Positions 13,140 to 25,703 of a stretch of 64,000 bases of DNA are shown here, in pieces. The position numbers and the translations under genes were made by a program. The DNA comes from Stictocephala bisonia (taxonomy: Eukaryota; Arthropoda; Insecta; Hemiptera; Membracidae): assembly GCA_035578905.1 (NCBI GenBank), contig JAQJVL010000251.1:1030115-1094114 (forward strand). Reading direction: 5' to 3'. Numbering within the stretch: the stretch's first letter is position 1; each line of letters begins with the position of its first letter. The notes beneath the pieces are model-generated. The model made no database searches. It worked only from the letters and a program-made list of their open reading frames with translations, and was not told the origin of the DNA.

Positions 13140-14301
13140 TCCGTTGCATTCATTTTCTTGCACTTTTCATAAAATTTAATATTTTCATGTTTTCTTCAAT
13201 TTTTGTGTACGTGTGGTCTGTAGGGAGCAAGTGTTCTGCGAAGGTGGATCTCATTGTAGTTGTGTTATAGCTTCTGAGAGCTTGTATGTGTTCTTGAAAG
13301 CGTGTTTTGAATGGTCTTCCAGTTTGTCCAATGTAGAATTTATCACAGTCTGTACAATTAATTTTGTAAATACCTGATTTGTTGTAAATGTTGTGATCAT
13401 TGTATTCTTTTTGAGATTTTTTATCTAAAATTTTGAATGTGTTGTTGCATGTTGCGAAACTTAGTTTTTAATTTGTATACAAACTACAAACTAGTTGTAG
13501 CTTTTTCGAATAGCTTTTTTAGGCTTGTGTTATATGGTACGTTTATAAATTTGATCTTCTTTGGGTCTTGATTTGTTGAGGTGTTATTTCTTTTCTTCTT
13601 TTTGTTTCTTATTAGTTTGTCAATCATGTTTGGTTTGTATTCGTTTTTTATTACCAAATATTTTATTATATTTTTTCTTCATTGAAGTGTTTCTCATTCA
13701 TTGGTATGTTTATCAGACGATTTATCATAGGATGGAAAGCTGATAATTTGTATTGCCAGGGATGATTAGATGTAGATGGCATTATAAGGTCGGTTTGTGT
13801 TTTCTGTAGATTTTGAATGAATGTTTATTGTTGATTTTGGTAATTGATAGATCTAAAAAATTGATTCATCAGTTTGGGCTTCTTTAGTGAATTGTATTTT
13901 GGGGAACATTGAATTTAAATAAGATAAAAAATTATTACTTTCTTCCAAGTTTCCATCAAATAAACAAATAATGTCATCAACATATCGGTACCAGTATATA
14001 ATTTTGTTTCTGAACAGGTTGGATGGGTGCATTATTTTATTTTCTTCCAGATTGTATATAAATATATTTGAGAGAAGACCTGATAATGGGGAACCCATTG
14101 CTAGACCATTTGCCTGTTTGTAGTATCTTGTATTAAATTGGAAATATTTTGATCTGTACAAATTTTGGTTAATGTTGTGATGTTTTTTATTTCTTGGTTT
14201 TTCAATGTGAAATTTTTCTTCAAATCATTTTCTAGAGTTTGTAATGCTTCTTGAGGGGGTATGTTGAATAAGGATATCACCAACTTATCTATATTCATCA
14301 A
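13140..14301 (-). pseudogene. Penelope-type reverse transcriptase plus GIY-YIG endonuclease (frameshifted)
   Basis: From high to low coordinates the - strand reads as follows. A segment starting MNIDKLVISLFN lies at about 14298. The RT core follows with YYKQANGLAMGSPLSG and the catalytic YRYVDDII (14161-13960), then LDLSITKINNKHSF, and a short HPWQYKLSAFHPMINRL-type RT tail near 13760. After a frame-broken linker comes the endonuclease at 13390-13240, with GIYKINCTDCDKFYIGQTGR and then FKTRFQEHIQAL. The AxGSPLS/YVDD pair and the GIY...YIG motif after the RT are diagnostic of Penelope-like elements. At least four frameshifts are present. The endonuclease would nick target DNA and the RT would copy element RNA at the nick. 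This copy cannot make an intact protein. Confidence 0.9.
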
Positions 14302-14472
14302 TATTTATAAAAACCACATGTTAATTTTATTTAAAGAATTATTATATACTTAATTTAATTATTTAATTTACACTTTAAAATGACCATTAAGCTGAAACAT
14401 GTTGTGTGAAATAATTTTAATAACAAATTTTAAGGGTACTCAGTTTGAATTTTATTACAGTACATCCTAAAA
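14262..14472 (-). repeat. right terminal inverted repeat of the Penelope-like element
   Basis: Inverted partner of 12823-13028. On the - strand it supplies the start of the RT reading frame (MNIDKLVISL). Confidence 0.85.
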
Positions 14473-14989
14473 ATTTAATTGATAGTATAATTTTATACTA
14501 TAATATAAATAGAACTGTTACATGAGAGTAGGGCGAGTGTGTAGTAAGTTTACTACCTACGATTGACTATCCTCAGAAGAGTCATTCATTAATAGCAAGT
14601 GGTGACAGGATAGTGGAGACCAAACCACTTGGTTTGTACCTGATTGGCTGTGTTGACAAAGTTGATCCAGTTCTGTCAGAAGGTGAGTGCCCTCGTCAAG
14701 AAGTACCATGAACACGATTCAACATGAGACCAACTGTGCTAACACCACTTACACATCATACCACTTCAGCCAGTATGGAATGAAATTCACATAATTATTG
14801 CCAGTTTTAGATAATTAAACTCTCACCTTTGATGTCCATGTTTGTCAAAAAGTAAAACTAGACTCTTAGTTAAATTTGTATATAATTACGATTCAAACAC
14901 ATTTTTCACGATTTTGTAGCATTATTGAAATTATTTTGAAAAGAATGACTTATTACAAACCCTCTTTGATGTGGCATTAGTGGCACAGT

Positions 14990-15400
14990 GCTTTAATCCA
15001 GCTAATTAGGGAAAAAGTGTAGTGGATAATGGAGGCGATAGGTTCTATGTTCTATGATCTGTCCTCTTAATATTGACACAATGTTTGCTAAGTGGTTGCC
15101 ATCGACTTGGACACTACTAGAGAAGTCATGTTGGGTGGTAGCTGAGGTCTCAGTGATGTGTAGAGCAGAGAATAAGTATGAGGCTTGTCAGTTAGCTTAA
15201 AATCAGATCAACACTATGTGGTTTGGATTCCACATAAAGCTGTAGGTCTCAAAGATGCCCTTGTTATTGTGTATTTATAAATGGCTTTTTCTAAGGAACA
15301 GTCGACCTTAGTTGGCTACACTCCCTCATGAACACTCATTCGCACCTCATATTGCCCCTATCTCTACAATTGGCATATAAATAATGAATAATGAATCAGT
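14990..15400 (+). mobile_element. degenerate tRNA-derived SINE with conserved 3' module
   Basis: A tRNA-like part carries a B-box-like ggtttggattcc at about 15220-15231 and an A-box-like region near 15130-15160. It is followed by a 3' module (taaggaacagtcgaccttag to attggcatataaata, 15285-15385) and an ataatga/ataa-type tail. The same 3' module recurs at 48975-49105. Both RNA polymerase III boxes are eroded. Confidence 0.45.
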
Positions 15401-15736
15401 TAATTATCAAACTATTGAATATATTTAAATAAATTATACGTGTTTATTGATTGCTCTGTCACTTTTCATTTAACATCTTAACCAACTGAATGTAAAAATG
15501 AAGAATTAACTGAAAACATTATGATCAAGCGGACTTGGTAAATTGTAAACATTTTTCCAAGAATGTTCTGTATTTTGCTAGAAACGATCTTTTGTTAAGT
15601 GAATTGTAAGTGAACAATTGTGGTGAAGTGTGGTGTAAGTGAAAAAGTTGGTTAATGAAAAGTATTGCCACAGATTAGTTATGTGAATCAGCCGTAAACA
15701 ATGTGGTATCATTAGGTAGTGCGCACGCATCTGCTG

Positions 15737-15767
15737 GTTGCATGGCAACGCCGGTCGCCATGACAAC
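15737..15767. promoter_or_regulatory. two tandem RFX X-box-like motifs
   Basis: gttgcatggcaac (15737-15749) and gtcgccatgacaac (15754-15767) sit four bases apart in a small CpG-containing island. The second matches the RFX consensus RYYNYY-N2-RRNRAC. The first is one base off in its left half-site. RFX factors control ciliary and some neuronal and secretory genes in animals. Confidence 0.45.
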
Positions 15768-15802
15768 CACACACTGGACGCTGCACCAGCCCAGCACCCC
15801 AC

Positions 15803-15896
15803 TCAGTCAGGACCCTCACTCAACAATATATTTGTTACTCTCCATCAGAACGGTGTGTTCATGACTTCTCATTAATTTATTGGGGATACAATCTTG
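15803..15896 (+). promoter_or_regulatory. candidate initiator and non-coding first exon
   Basis: A tcagtc initiator (15803-15808, arthropod Inr consensus TCAKTY) lies 36 bases after the X-box pair. A strong splice donor ttg|gtaagt follows at 15896/15897. No coding start precedes the donor. It could be the first exon of a + strand transcript. A link to the downstream Rab26 exons would need an intron of tens of kb and is only a possibility. Confidence 0.35.
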
Positions 15897-15899
15897 GTA

Positions 15900-17405
15900 A
15901 GTTGAGATTCATGGATTTTGTTGAAATTATCTATTACAATTACGGTACTCAATAATTGACATGTCTATATAAAATATTTACTTGTTTAAGAGCCAAGAGT
16001 ATCTGTCATAAATTGTGTGTGTGTTTTTATTTTTTTTTTTTTTTATTTTACTAAAGCATCTTTGTACGTATATTAGATTGGAATCATGGCCCTCTCTCAT
16101 TTCTTGATGTTATTCTGAATTATTTCAATTCAAATTTTGCTTTACTTTTAATAGTAGATATTGCAACAACAATGGAGATTATATTTGTTTTTCAAATTTA
16201 TTTCCAGTAAGTTTATTTTTACTTTTTTGTGGTCACTGTTTATCTAATAGAATCTTCACAGATTTAATTATGTCATGAAAAACTCCTGTTTATAGAACAA
16301 ATAGATGTGAACATGGAAGACATAAATTTTAGATTCATAAGTGTATTGTTCAGTTTACATTGAATTGGTGAAATAAATAATCTCCAATTTTAATATATAT
16401 CTTTTAAAGATAAAATAAATCTTATTCTTGGAATATGTTTTTTTATAAAAATTATAAACCACACTAATTTAAGAATTTATTGTACTTTTGTTTATCCTGA
16501 AGTTATTTATTTAGCCCTTACTCTTAGCATTCAGTAATAATTATATATTTTACTGACCCTTTAAGTAAATTTTCTTGAAATAAATTGTTTTATTTTGTAA
16601 GGTCTTTAAAACTTTTTGTTGGATTTTGATCTAAATACAGTCCAAATCTTAATCTTTGACTTAGATTGATTATTTGTATCAGTAAGCAAATAAATGTATG
16701 GCAATATAAATATTCCTTAATCAAAGTAATTTTATTTCTTTTTTTTATATTTTGTACAATAACAGTTATGTTAAGTAAATTACTTTCACTATTCACTTCA
16801 ACAGACATACATGTGATTAAAAATACACCAGCTGACAGCCTTTGCTTTTCCATGGTGTGGTTCTCTATGCTTGCTTACCCTTTCCTTTGTGGCTTCCTCT
16901 CTCTAAACCAACACATCAATATAAATGCTCGACCTGCTGCTGTTCTCCTAGATAACAAAGTTTTATAGTCTAGAGAACCCTATAAGTCTATTTCAGGGGT
17001 ATGCAAAGTAGTTCAATTATGTCAGAATTAGTAGAAATTACCTTAATCATTTCACAATGAAAACCAAATTAGCTAAGCTTTTGTCATGTTCAGTGTTTAC
17101 ACTATAAATAACTGTTTAAAATAAATTACAAGTATTAAATAAAATATAAATGCCTATTTTACTCTTATGGATAAAACGTTTACGGGCTGTTTCTACCCCG
17201 TAGCATTGGAATTTTGAGAAATCCTTTCTTCGTGATGATACAAAAGCTAACGTTCCTCCAAATTTCATCAATATCTGTCAGTGGTCCGAAAATTTTTCGT
17301 GATGAGTGAACACATTGTTTTTGTACTATGTATATTAAGATTACAAAACTGGACATCGTTTTTGCAATAAATTGTGGTCTTAATAACTCATGGTGACACT
17401 TACTA
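15900..17405. other. AT-rich interval
   Basis: No gene was recognised. 17170-17320 contains a phrase (ccaaatttcatcaatatc, then agtggtcc) of the kind found near the 3' ends of widespread invertebrate repeats, perhaps a retroelement tail. Confidence 0.4.
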
Positions 17406-19192
17406 TAAATTTATTTTTAAATAATTCATTGAATAATAGAACAGACTTAGAGTCTAACTCTCCAATAAAACATTTACTTTCCTCTATATATACTCTAACC
17501 TCACAGAACAAAGCAGTAGATAGAAAGAAGATGGGACAAGGCAGAGACGGAAAGTTTGGAGGTTTTAATACTTTGCGATAAAGTGTAGGATGATTGGGCC
17601 TAACGAGTTTCATGTGTAGGTAGAACAACGTGAAAAGGCCAATAATTAATATTTATTGGTTGGAGTACTCTAACAAGTATTGAATTCCAATGAGGTTTTT
17701 TTGTAAATAAGCATGATTTATTGATACCTTGAACATAATGTATGATACCATCTCAATAACTATTATATCACACAGCAATAAAATCAGTTCACTATCCTCA
17801 AAAAAGTTAAAAGACAAGTAAAAGGTAACAAGACGTCAGGGGCTATATGTGAATAAAATAAGTAGTAAGGTTGTTACAAAAGTCAAATAAGAAAAGTTAC
17901 AAACAAACTAATTAACAATAAGAGTGAGATCCATAACATAATGAAGACATCGAAAACGAAAAATATGCTGCTAGTGCATATTTCAAGACAATGTTAAATA
18001 AATATTTGAAAATTATAAGTGAATCATTCATCTTTGATACAAAATGATAATGTTGTTTCAAGTTAATAGTTATTAATACACCATACCAAAACTTTAAAAA
18101 TAAATAAAAGAGGATTAAAACAGAGACATTTTATCTTGAAGAAATTAAAAAAAGATTAAAAAATTCTTGACTACTCAATGGTGATGAAGAAGCAGATTAA
18201 TTTTTTATTCACTATTAATTAAAAAATAGTGTTACAAGGGGGAATGTTCCTAGGCTTATACAGTAATAGTAAATTTGAGAATCATATTCTATTTAAAACA
18301 AAACAGCCAACGTAATAATTGAAAAATAGTAAAATACTTTTGTTAAAAGTATATGGTTTTTGGCCAAATTATAACTTTTTATACATATAAAAAATATTTC
18401 AAACTATTATTGTTTTCTGCATTTAAACTTTCTCTTTCGGGTTCAATTTTTTTTTTTTTTTTTTTTTTAGGTATAATAATGTTAAAAGTTGAACATAAAC
18501 ATAAATTAAATATAATTTATTTACTATTATTTGTTGTTGTATTGTTGATAAATAATATTTTACTGGTCATTTTTTATATTGATTAATTATATTGTAATTC
18601 AGGCATCTTAAAAAGTTTTTTCAAAACTTCTTTAATCTTATGTTCTACTTACAATTTCATTTTTGTCATAATCAGCACAAAGTGTTATCTTTCTTTTCAT
18701 TTATTTCTATTTGTAGAAACAAATCTGTTTATGAACAAGTTTTCATAATAGTCAGACATTCTCAGAGTTCTACACGGGTCGGATAGTTGTAATCAAAGTT
18801 AATTCGGAGATGATGAGTTTAAGTACTCAGTTATTGAGTTTGGTTTCATTGTAATCAGCATTGACTATAATGCAAGGCAAATCTATAAATTTAAACATTA
18901 AATGAATGTAAATGTACATTTAATTCATTTTCAATCTCGCATTATCAGATTTTCACGCCTAGAGATCATGGATTTAGGTTTGACATACAATCACTATTTT
19001 ATAAATGACTAACTTAACCCATTCATACTTTGCTGTGGCTTGTACTGATATTTAATGTATTCGAATTTAATTTAAAATAAAGATTTACTGTTTACCGTAC
19101 TTGATTTTGTCTCTATTATAAATTTTAATTTGAAAAATGTAAGCATCATTCCTACCATTACACATTACAGGATATAATTTAGATTGCTTTTC

Positions 19193-19480
19193 AATTAGCA
19201 TTATACGTGTTGATACATATGCAGTTCAAGTGAACACCACACAACACAAATTTATTACAATATAAGCACAAAATTAAAATGCACAAATGTATTACAATAT
19301 ATTTGTGCATTTTGTGCTTGTTTTGTGCTATATTTGTGCATTTTGCACTTGTACTTTAGTATTTTTGTGCATTTTGTGCTTGTATTTTGGTATATTAGTA
19401 AATTTTGTACTTCTATTCAAGTATTTTTGTGCTTGTATTGTAATATATATGTGTCTTGTGTGGCGTTCACTTGTACTGCA
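19193..19480. repeat. foldback element related to 47749-48092
   Basis: The left arm (tgcagttcaagtgaacacca, then cacaacacaaatttattaca) and the right arm (its inverted form, ending cacttgtactgca) enclose internal gtgcattttgtgctt repeats. The left flank attagcattatacgtgttg also matches the 47.7-kb copy. Unlike that copy, the centre lacks the hammerhead-like core. Confidence 0.75.
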
Positions 19481-19984
19481 TAATTTAGATATAATATAAT
19501 TGATTTTAACACAAAGATAGATTTCTCATCCATTGTTCAATTTTGTGTCTCAAATTATTAGTGAAGTCTAATGTAAATGTAATGCAGTTCAAACCAGCTG
19601 TAGTAGCACACCAACAAACCAAGTTACAGACAGAAATATTCCAATTACATGAGATAACTTTTTGTTAGTAATAATTTAATCAAGGATAATATGCACGTAA
19701 ATCAGTAGGTCACAATAGCACTTTTTCAGCACAGACCTGAAAAAAAATATTCATTTGTGAAATGTAGGTAGGTTGGGAAATGCTTGTCCCCATTTACAAT
19801 TTTAGGAACTAAATATATAAAAACAATCTGGTATATAAATGCAGTGTTGTATAAAAATTTCAAAAGTTTCAAAATTTCAGTCACGTGTAAAGTACTTTTA
19901 GAGTTTTGTGAATATAAACATTCAGTTCTTTGATTTATATAGGTATAAATTATGTGTCAGAAAGAAAAATCATAGGCAGAAAAA

Positions 19985-20440
19985 CTGAGTTAATTTTAAA
20001 TTGATATAGAGGTTGATAGTTTCAAAGCTTATACTCCATTACCAATTGGAAAGCCTTGAAGTTTGTAGCGTAAGCAATTTCACGAGTGGTCAATCAAAGG
20101 ATAAGGTGACAAAGGATCATCGGAAGGGTTTCATGTTTCCTTTAATAGAGACTGTTTCCCCGTTTCAGTTGTATAAAAGATTCAATTCCACTTTTAGATA
20201 CCAACACATTGTTACCTTTACTTTGTGTTCTGAGTAATTAGTTATTTCTGGAAAAGTAGCTAAGAGCAAGAAAATACATAGCTAAATGAAACATTTGTCG
20301 ATGTAAATGATTTATTAATTAATACAAGTTTGTTGGCTACCTGTGATTGACAGGTTAGAACATTGTACATTTAATACATTTATAGGATACATTCCTATCA
20401 GAATTATTAACCATACTAAGGCCTATTTTTGTTTTATTTT
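19985..20440 (+). promoter_or_regulatory. TATA-containing repeated module, copy 1
   Basis: One of three copies (others at 32370-32830 and 40560-40920). TATAAAAG lies at 20172-20179. Upstream are caatcaaaggataagg with a GATAAG core and cgagtggtcaatcaa. About 90 bases downstream of the TATA box are almost identical to copy 2. A short start-stop frame (ATGAAACATTTG onward) follows, and a gatgtaaat donor-like site. It looks like a TATA promoter plus leader, but no gene was identified downstream. Confidence 0.4.
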
Positions 20441-22160
20441 TTTATTTCTTCTGAAAACCTTCAAATGTTTACCAAAGTGACAAAAAACTCTTTTTACTTT
20501 ACACCAGTTTTATCTCTGTATAGTACCTTAATTTAAATAAAATAAATTTAATTAAAAAATACTTATAAGGTATATAACAGATTTATTGAAAAAATTAAAG
20601 TAGGAAGAAATAGGCAAACAAGAAAACTAAATATATGTTGTGCATAAATGAGTTTATTATCTACTCAGATAAATGAACAAAGTAAATTGGTTCCTCTCGT
20701 CAGTAGAAAATACACGGACCATTACTGAGTGCCAAAAGTAGATTCCTCATTTTTTACATAAAATAATTAATAATCAATATCACTCCGCCTGAAGTATGGA
20801 TATCATAGTCCCTAATATAATATACTAAAAGTTAATAAATATTTTTTCCAATAGCTAATGAAATGGAAACATTTTAAAAATATATAATATTTAACTATAA
20901 GTTGGTTTTATAGTTTATATCAAATTAAATAGTACTTTTTCTATGTAAAATAATTTATTTTTGTATTAACCTTTAGCATAAGATATTCTTTGCTCTAAAA
21001 TAGTTTCAGTAACCTTGTTAAGTAATGAGGAGTAAACCAAGATATGGTAGTTATGACTGAAGATTGAGTTAATAAAAACCCAATCAAGTCTGAGTAATTG
21101 ATCTTAATTGGTGCGTAAATCAATTGAGCAAGTGATAAGGTCTCCAAATCCTGAAATCCTCCTGAGACAGAGTTGTTCAACCTCTCAACTCTTCTTTTTA
21201 CCCGCTCAACTTGTTCTTAGCAATATTAAATATTTATTATACTTGCTCTTCATTCAAACAACATTCCATCTAACACTGCAAATGTTAAGAGTATTTTAAC
21301 ATTTATTTGACTTTATAGGCAAATATACCTATATAGTAAAAATGAATCGAGGTATTTGAGAAACGTTTTAATTAATTTAATTTCAACAGCTAGATAAGAT
21401 AACAACAGCTGCTTTAATCATAGATAATGAAGATCTCAGAAGTTGAATATTTAATACTTCTGTCTTGAGTTGTCAGTACTTCAAGATGAAGTTTTGGTTA
21501 ATAAACAGAAGTAAATGACCAATTAAATAAGAAACTCTATTTATATTTTTATATTGTCGTTCTGTTAAGTTAATATTTTATAATCTTGGTAGTTTAGTAG
21601 GTAATTTTTACAGTCATATAACTGTCATTGTCAATGAAAGTTAATATTATTTTTTTGACAAAAATTTAACATATGACAACCCAATTAGCACATGAACTTT
21701 AGATAAAAATAAACTCGACTTTAAACGTACAAATACAGTTGCCTACAAAAAAACAAAAGCCTACATGAGTCTTTTAATTGAATTATGTTACTAAATGCTA
21801 TGCGTTTTCCAATATTCATCAAAAATACAAAAGAACAACAACAAATGCTTTCTCTCACTGTCTCCCTTTGTGAATCTCTTGTTTTGTAAGGTTTCAATTA
21901 AAACTAAATAGCAAGGGATGTATCATAAAAATAGCTGCATACAGCCAATAAATAAGCCAAATGCTTTAATTGGTTTTTGTTAGCATACTAAAACTAAATT
22001 TCAAAATATTATTTAGAAATAGTAACAATTATTATTGAGATGAAGATTCAAAAAAAGCGTTTAACTCCCTTGTAATAGATTTTATATCCACAAAAAGTAT
22101 TTGTATTGTAATGTCAATAATGTACATTATTACAAAACTTAGATAAAACAATGTTTACAG

Positions 22161-23348
22161 CTAAAGATCTGCTAGAGCGGCAATTTTGTTACAGTATATT
22201 TCTACTCCTCTAAGAAATACCTTAGTATTTAAATATTCATTATGATCATGGAGTTTCACCGCTGTGTTGTTCACTGAAGAAAACCCAAATGCTGGTATTC
22301 CTAGGGCTCTGATAAACCTTGTGTCAGTTGATGCGGAAAAAATTAGGGCTCTTAGTTTTGTCCACCATGGATTCTCAGCACTCAGCTTTGTTGGACTTCG
22401 CAATTTCCTATTTCTAACTGTTTTAAAACTAACTCCTTCTCCAGCTTGTTTGCAAACATCTTCAAACCATTTAACAAACTTTTCAGGATCTGTATCTGTA
22501 CTGATACGGCAGTCAAATATCACTTTTAATTCAGGAGGGACAACGTTTGCTTGAACTCCTCCTTCCAACTTAGTTAAGTTTATGATTGTCATGTCCCCCA
22601 AAGTCGAGTATGGATTATCCTCCAGTTTTTTTCTTCTCCTCAGAATTGTTGTATCACAATTGACAACTTATCTCCGGTAGTATTCAAAAGTATCAGAGTA
22701 CCATGACCATTGCAGTACCATTGCAGAAAACTTCAACTGGCATTGCCATACATTCTCCATAATATGGATTAAAACTCTCTTCTGGACTTGCAACTCCTTC
22801 CTCTAATTCACATTCAATTTTTAAAAAGTATCAGAATTTACAAAAAGTCTCATTCCCTTAGAATCGATCTCCTCATCAGGATTAAAGCATATGTGAACAG
22901 ATCTTTTTGGTTGGTAACCCTGCATATTCTGTAAGTATCAGGATTAAAGCACATGTGAACAGATCTTTCTGGTTGGTAACCCTGCATATTCAGCCGATAG
23001 ACTGCCTCTAAGTACTATATCCCCACACTCTTCATGTTCTGAGCTCCTCTGGCATAAATATTTCCACCATCATATACATATACATATACCATCACTTGTC
23101 AGCAAACACCGGCACCATATCCATGTGAGAACTCAGCAGAAGGCTGGGTAGCTGTGGTTGACGGCCAGCTCAGAAGAACTACAGTCTTACCAACTGCCAC
23201 CTCCTCCACTTTTACATCTAGTCCATCTCTACTTCCAACTCACTTGAGGAACTATACACAACCACTGTACTCAACATTTGGGTGGACCGAGAATCTTTAA
23301 ATACTGTTTGAAATTCTCAACTGCACGTGAGTCAAGGTTGACAGACAT
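22161..23348 (-). pseudogene. aminoacylase-1 pseudogene (paralogue of 42829-44022)
   Basis: The start MSVNLDSRAVENFKQYL (23348) is followed after about 20 codons by a small deletion that shifts the frame into a stop. The C-terminal third is open (22601-22161). It retains INLTKLEGGVQANVVPPEL, the NPWWTKLRA region and the metal-ligand block VKLHDHNEYL. It has lost about 15 residues where the intact copy has QFDKMGMKVNT. A 62-bp tandem duplication (22876-22937 and 22938-22997) disrupts the segment coding for the catalytic-glutamate region, and the substrate-loop GHGSL region is degraded. The locus lies in unit 1 of the tandem duplication, in the same orientation as the intact gene, and is intronless like it. 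It cannot make an active peptidase. Confidence 0.92.
22876..22997. repeat. 62-bp tandem duplication within the aminoacylase pseudogene
   Basis: The block beginning tcaggattaaagca recurs after 62 bases with only a few differences. The intact paralogue has one copy. Confidence 0.9.
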
Positions 23349-23639
23349 CTTGTTTGACTGAATGGACAAGTTATAAATGAACTGCACATAGCATACTTGA
23401 TAATATACTCTTTTAACCTTTAGCAGTTTCTGATAACTCTATTGTGTTATTACCTCTTAATCTCTGTCAATTCTATTGTGTGATAAAGCTTTTAATTTAC
23501 TGTGGCAGATAACTAGATGTAATAATAGTTGTCAGTTATGTGACAGATGGTCACAGTTAATCTCGCTTTAATGAAGCTGTTTATACTTTTAATTGTTGTA
23601 CTGTAAAACAGTTATTTAAAGTTTTATTAAAAGCAATTT

Positions 23640-25207
23640 TCATTTTTACCTTTACCTTTACCTCCTTGGCCATTGAAACCCCAGTTGGTTTTTGGCCTCG
23701 CCAACAATGCCTCTCCATTCTGCTCTGTTCTTTGCTGCCTCAGGTGTAGTCCCCAATTTGTAAATATCTTTGAGGACCTGATCTCTCCATCTAAGTCTTG
23801 GCCTGCCAAGGGGTCTTCTACCGTCTGGGTTCGATCGTTCAATATAATTAATAATGGAGGTATTTTCTCGCCTCCACACATGTCCAGCCCACCTTAGTCT
23901 TCTACTTTTCACTAATGCTACTATATCTGGGTGAGTGTATATTTCTCTTAATTCTCTGTTCTTTCTTATTCTCCAAACATCTCCTTCGCATACTGGACCA
24001 AACACCTTTCTTAATACTCTATTTTCAAATACAATAAGCTTCTTCTCATATTCCTTTGTCAGTGTCCATGTTTCAGCTCCATATAGTAACACAGGGAGGA
24101 CTAGTGTATGGTAGATTTTGATCTTAGTTTTCCTAGACAATATTTTGGATTTAAGTAATTTCTCTACTGCCCAATAGGTCCTAGAGGCTAAGACTAGTCT
24201 ATTTTGAATTTCGTTTTCCTCTTTTATGTTTTGTGCTAGCTTTATGCCAAGGTATTTAAACTCTTCGACTTTTTCAAATTCCCACTTGTCCACTTTAATA
24301 TTTTGTGTTCTATTCATTCCCTGTCTTCTGGTTATATGCATATATTTTGTCTTATCCTGGTTTATTTCTAATCCCACCTTTCTGGTTTCTTGAATGAGCA
24401 CTTTTTCTAAATTTTCCAGATCTGTTCTACTTTCAGCAAGAAGAGCAACGTCATCCGCAAAAGCTAATACATTTACTTTTGATCCAACATAGATCCCAGC
24501 TCTTAAGTCTTTTGTCTTCCTGAGTGCATCTTCTAAGACTAGGTTAAAGAGTAGAGGGGATATCCCATCACCTTGAAGAACTCCTGTATTAACTTCAAAG
24601 TCCTCTGTATATTCTCCATTAACCTTCACTTTACATCTTGATTTATCAATACATATTTGTGTCAATTTTATAAGCTTATCTGGGATGCCAAACATTTGCA
24701 TTTTTTCATACATTTTCATCCTATTTATGCTGTCGTACGCTTTTTGAAAATCTATAAATAATAGGTGAACATCCTTATTAAACTCCCAGTATTTTGAGAG
24801 AGATTGTTTTATGGCAAATATTTGGTCTATAGTAGAGCGACCTTGAACAAATCCTGCTTGGTGGTCTGTAATATTTTCTTCTATGTACTCTTTCAGTCTA
24901 TTTAAGAGGATTTTTGATAGTACTTTATATGCTGAACTTAGAATAGAATTACCTCTATAATTTTTGCACTCTGTCTATCACCCTTTTTGAAAATAGGTGT
25001 TATTAGTGCTTCGTTCCAATCATTGGGTATTGTTTCTTTTCTCCACACTTCTAATATTAATCTATGCATACAACTTAATAGCTCTCTTCCACCAATTTTG
25101 AATATTTCAGCCGGAATGCCATCATTTCCTGGGGCTTTATTGTTGTTTAGTTGTCTTACGCTTTCTTCCACCTCTTTAAGCGATGGTTCATCTATTTTTG
25201 GTTGCAC
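23640..25207 (-). mobile_element. RTE-like non-LTR retrotransposon, 5'-truncated
   Basis: Two open segments separated by a single-base frameshift near 24955 give one RT. The fingers (LNNNKAPGNDGIPAEIFK, 25207-24960) are followed in the next frame by NYRGNSILSSAYKVLSK, then HQAGFVQGRST and motif A FIDFQKAYDS just before 24720. After that come GVLQGDGISPLLFN, the catalytic VLAFADDVALLAES, LGLEINQDKTK-type sequence, a YLG motif, LVLPVLLYGAETWTL and a C-terminal RRLRWAGHVWRR, GRPRLRWRDQV block (23660). 353 residues are open at the C-terminal side. The endonuclease is missing. The 3' end carries ggtaaa repeats as a tail (plus-strand ttacctttacc near 23645-23662). The whole insertion is absent from the matching place in unit 2 (about 44370). 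Confidence 0.88.
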
Positions 25208-25703
25208 ATGTTGGAATTTTTTTTTACTTATGGAAATATAAACGAGTAAAATTTACAAAAAACAGTTAATTATTCAAAAGTTTTTCCATAAAAGTAAAAA
25301 AATTTACAATGGTGTTATTAAAATTATAAATAAATAAAGTAGGCCTATTTACAATTTAAGCAAACTACTGTATAGTTAATACGAAATTCTATATTTGTCA
25401 CACAAAATAGAATAAATTATTTTGAATTTCCCTTGAGAGCCCCTCCATTTGATATTGCCATTCACGTAATGGAAATGAATTTTGAGTTTTCACAAAACAT
25501 GCATTTGAGCACAGCAAATGGACTTTTGAGATTAGCTCCATTCTTAAAGTAAGATACAGAGCCTTTCTGTCAGTTGCCTTTGCCCTATCAAAGTGGTTGT
25601 TTTCACCCTTGAATCATGAGAGGAAGTGAACAGACTTCAAGGAACATGATGATGATTGATGAAGATTGTAATAAGTGTGACTGGTGTCTTTTAGTGTTAT
25701 TAA

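Larger units (their letters stand above)
12823..14472 (-). mobile_element. Penelope-like retroelement bounded by ~200-bp terminal inverted repeats
   Basis: The interior codes on the - strand for a Penelope-type RT and GIY-YIG endonuclease (separate entry). The left flank (12823-13028) and the right flank (14262-14472) are inverted copies of one another. For example, attcaaactgagtaccctt, acatgtttcaacttaatggt and gtggtttttataaatattga on the left each have inverted partners on the right. Identity is high over about 200 bp with a few indels. Penelope-like elements are known to carry terminal repeats in direct or inverted orientation, often with 5' truncation, and this copy fits that. The N-terminal RT region is missing and frameshifts are present, so the copy is inactive. 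Confidence 0.85.
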
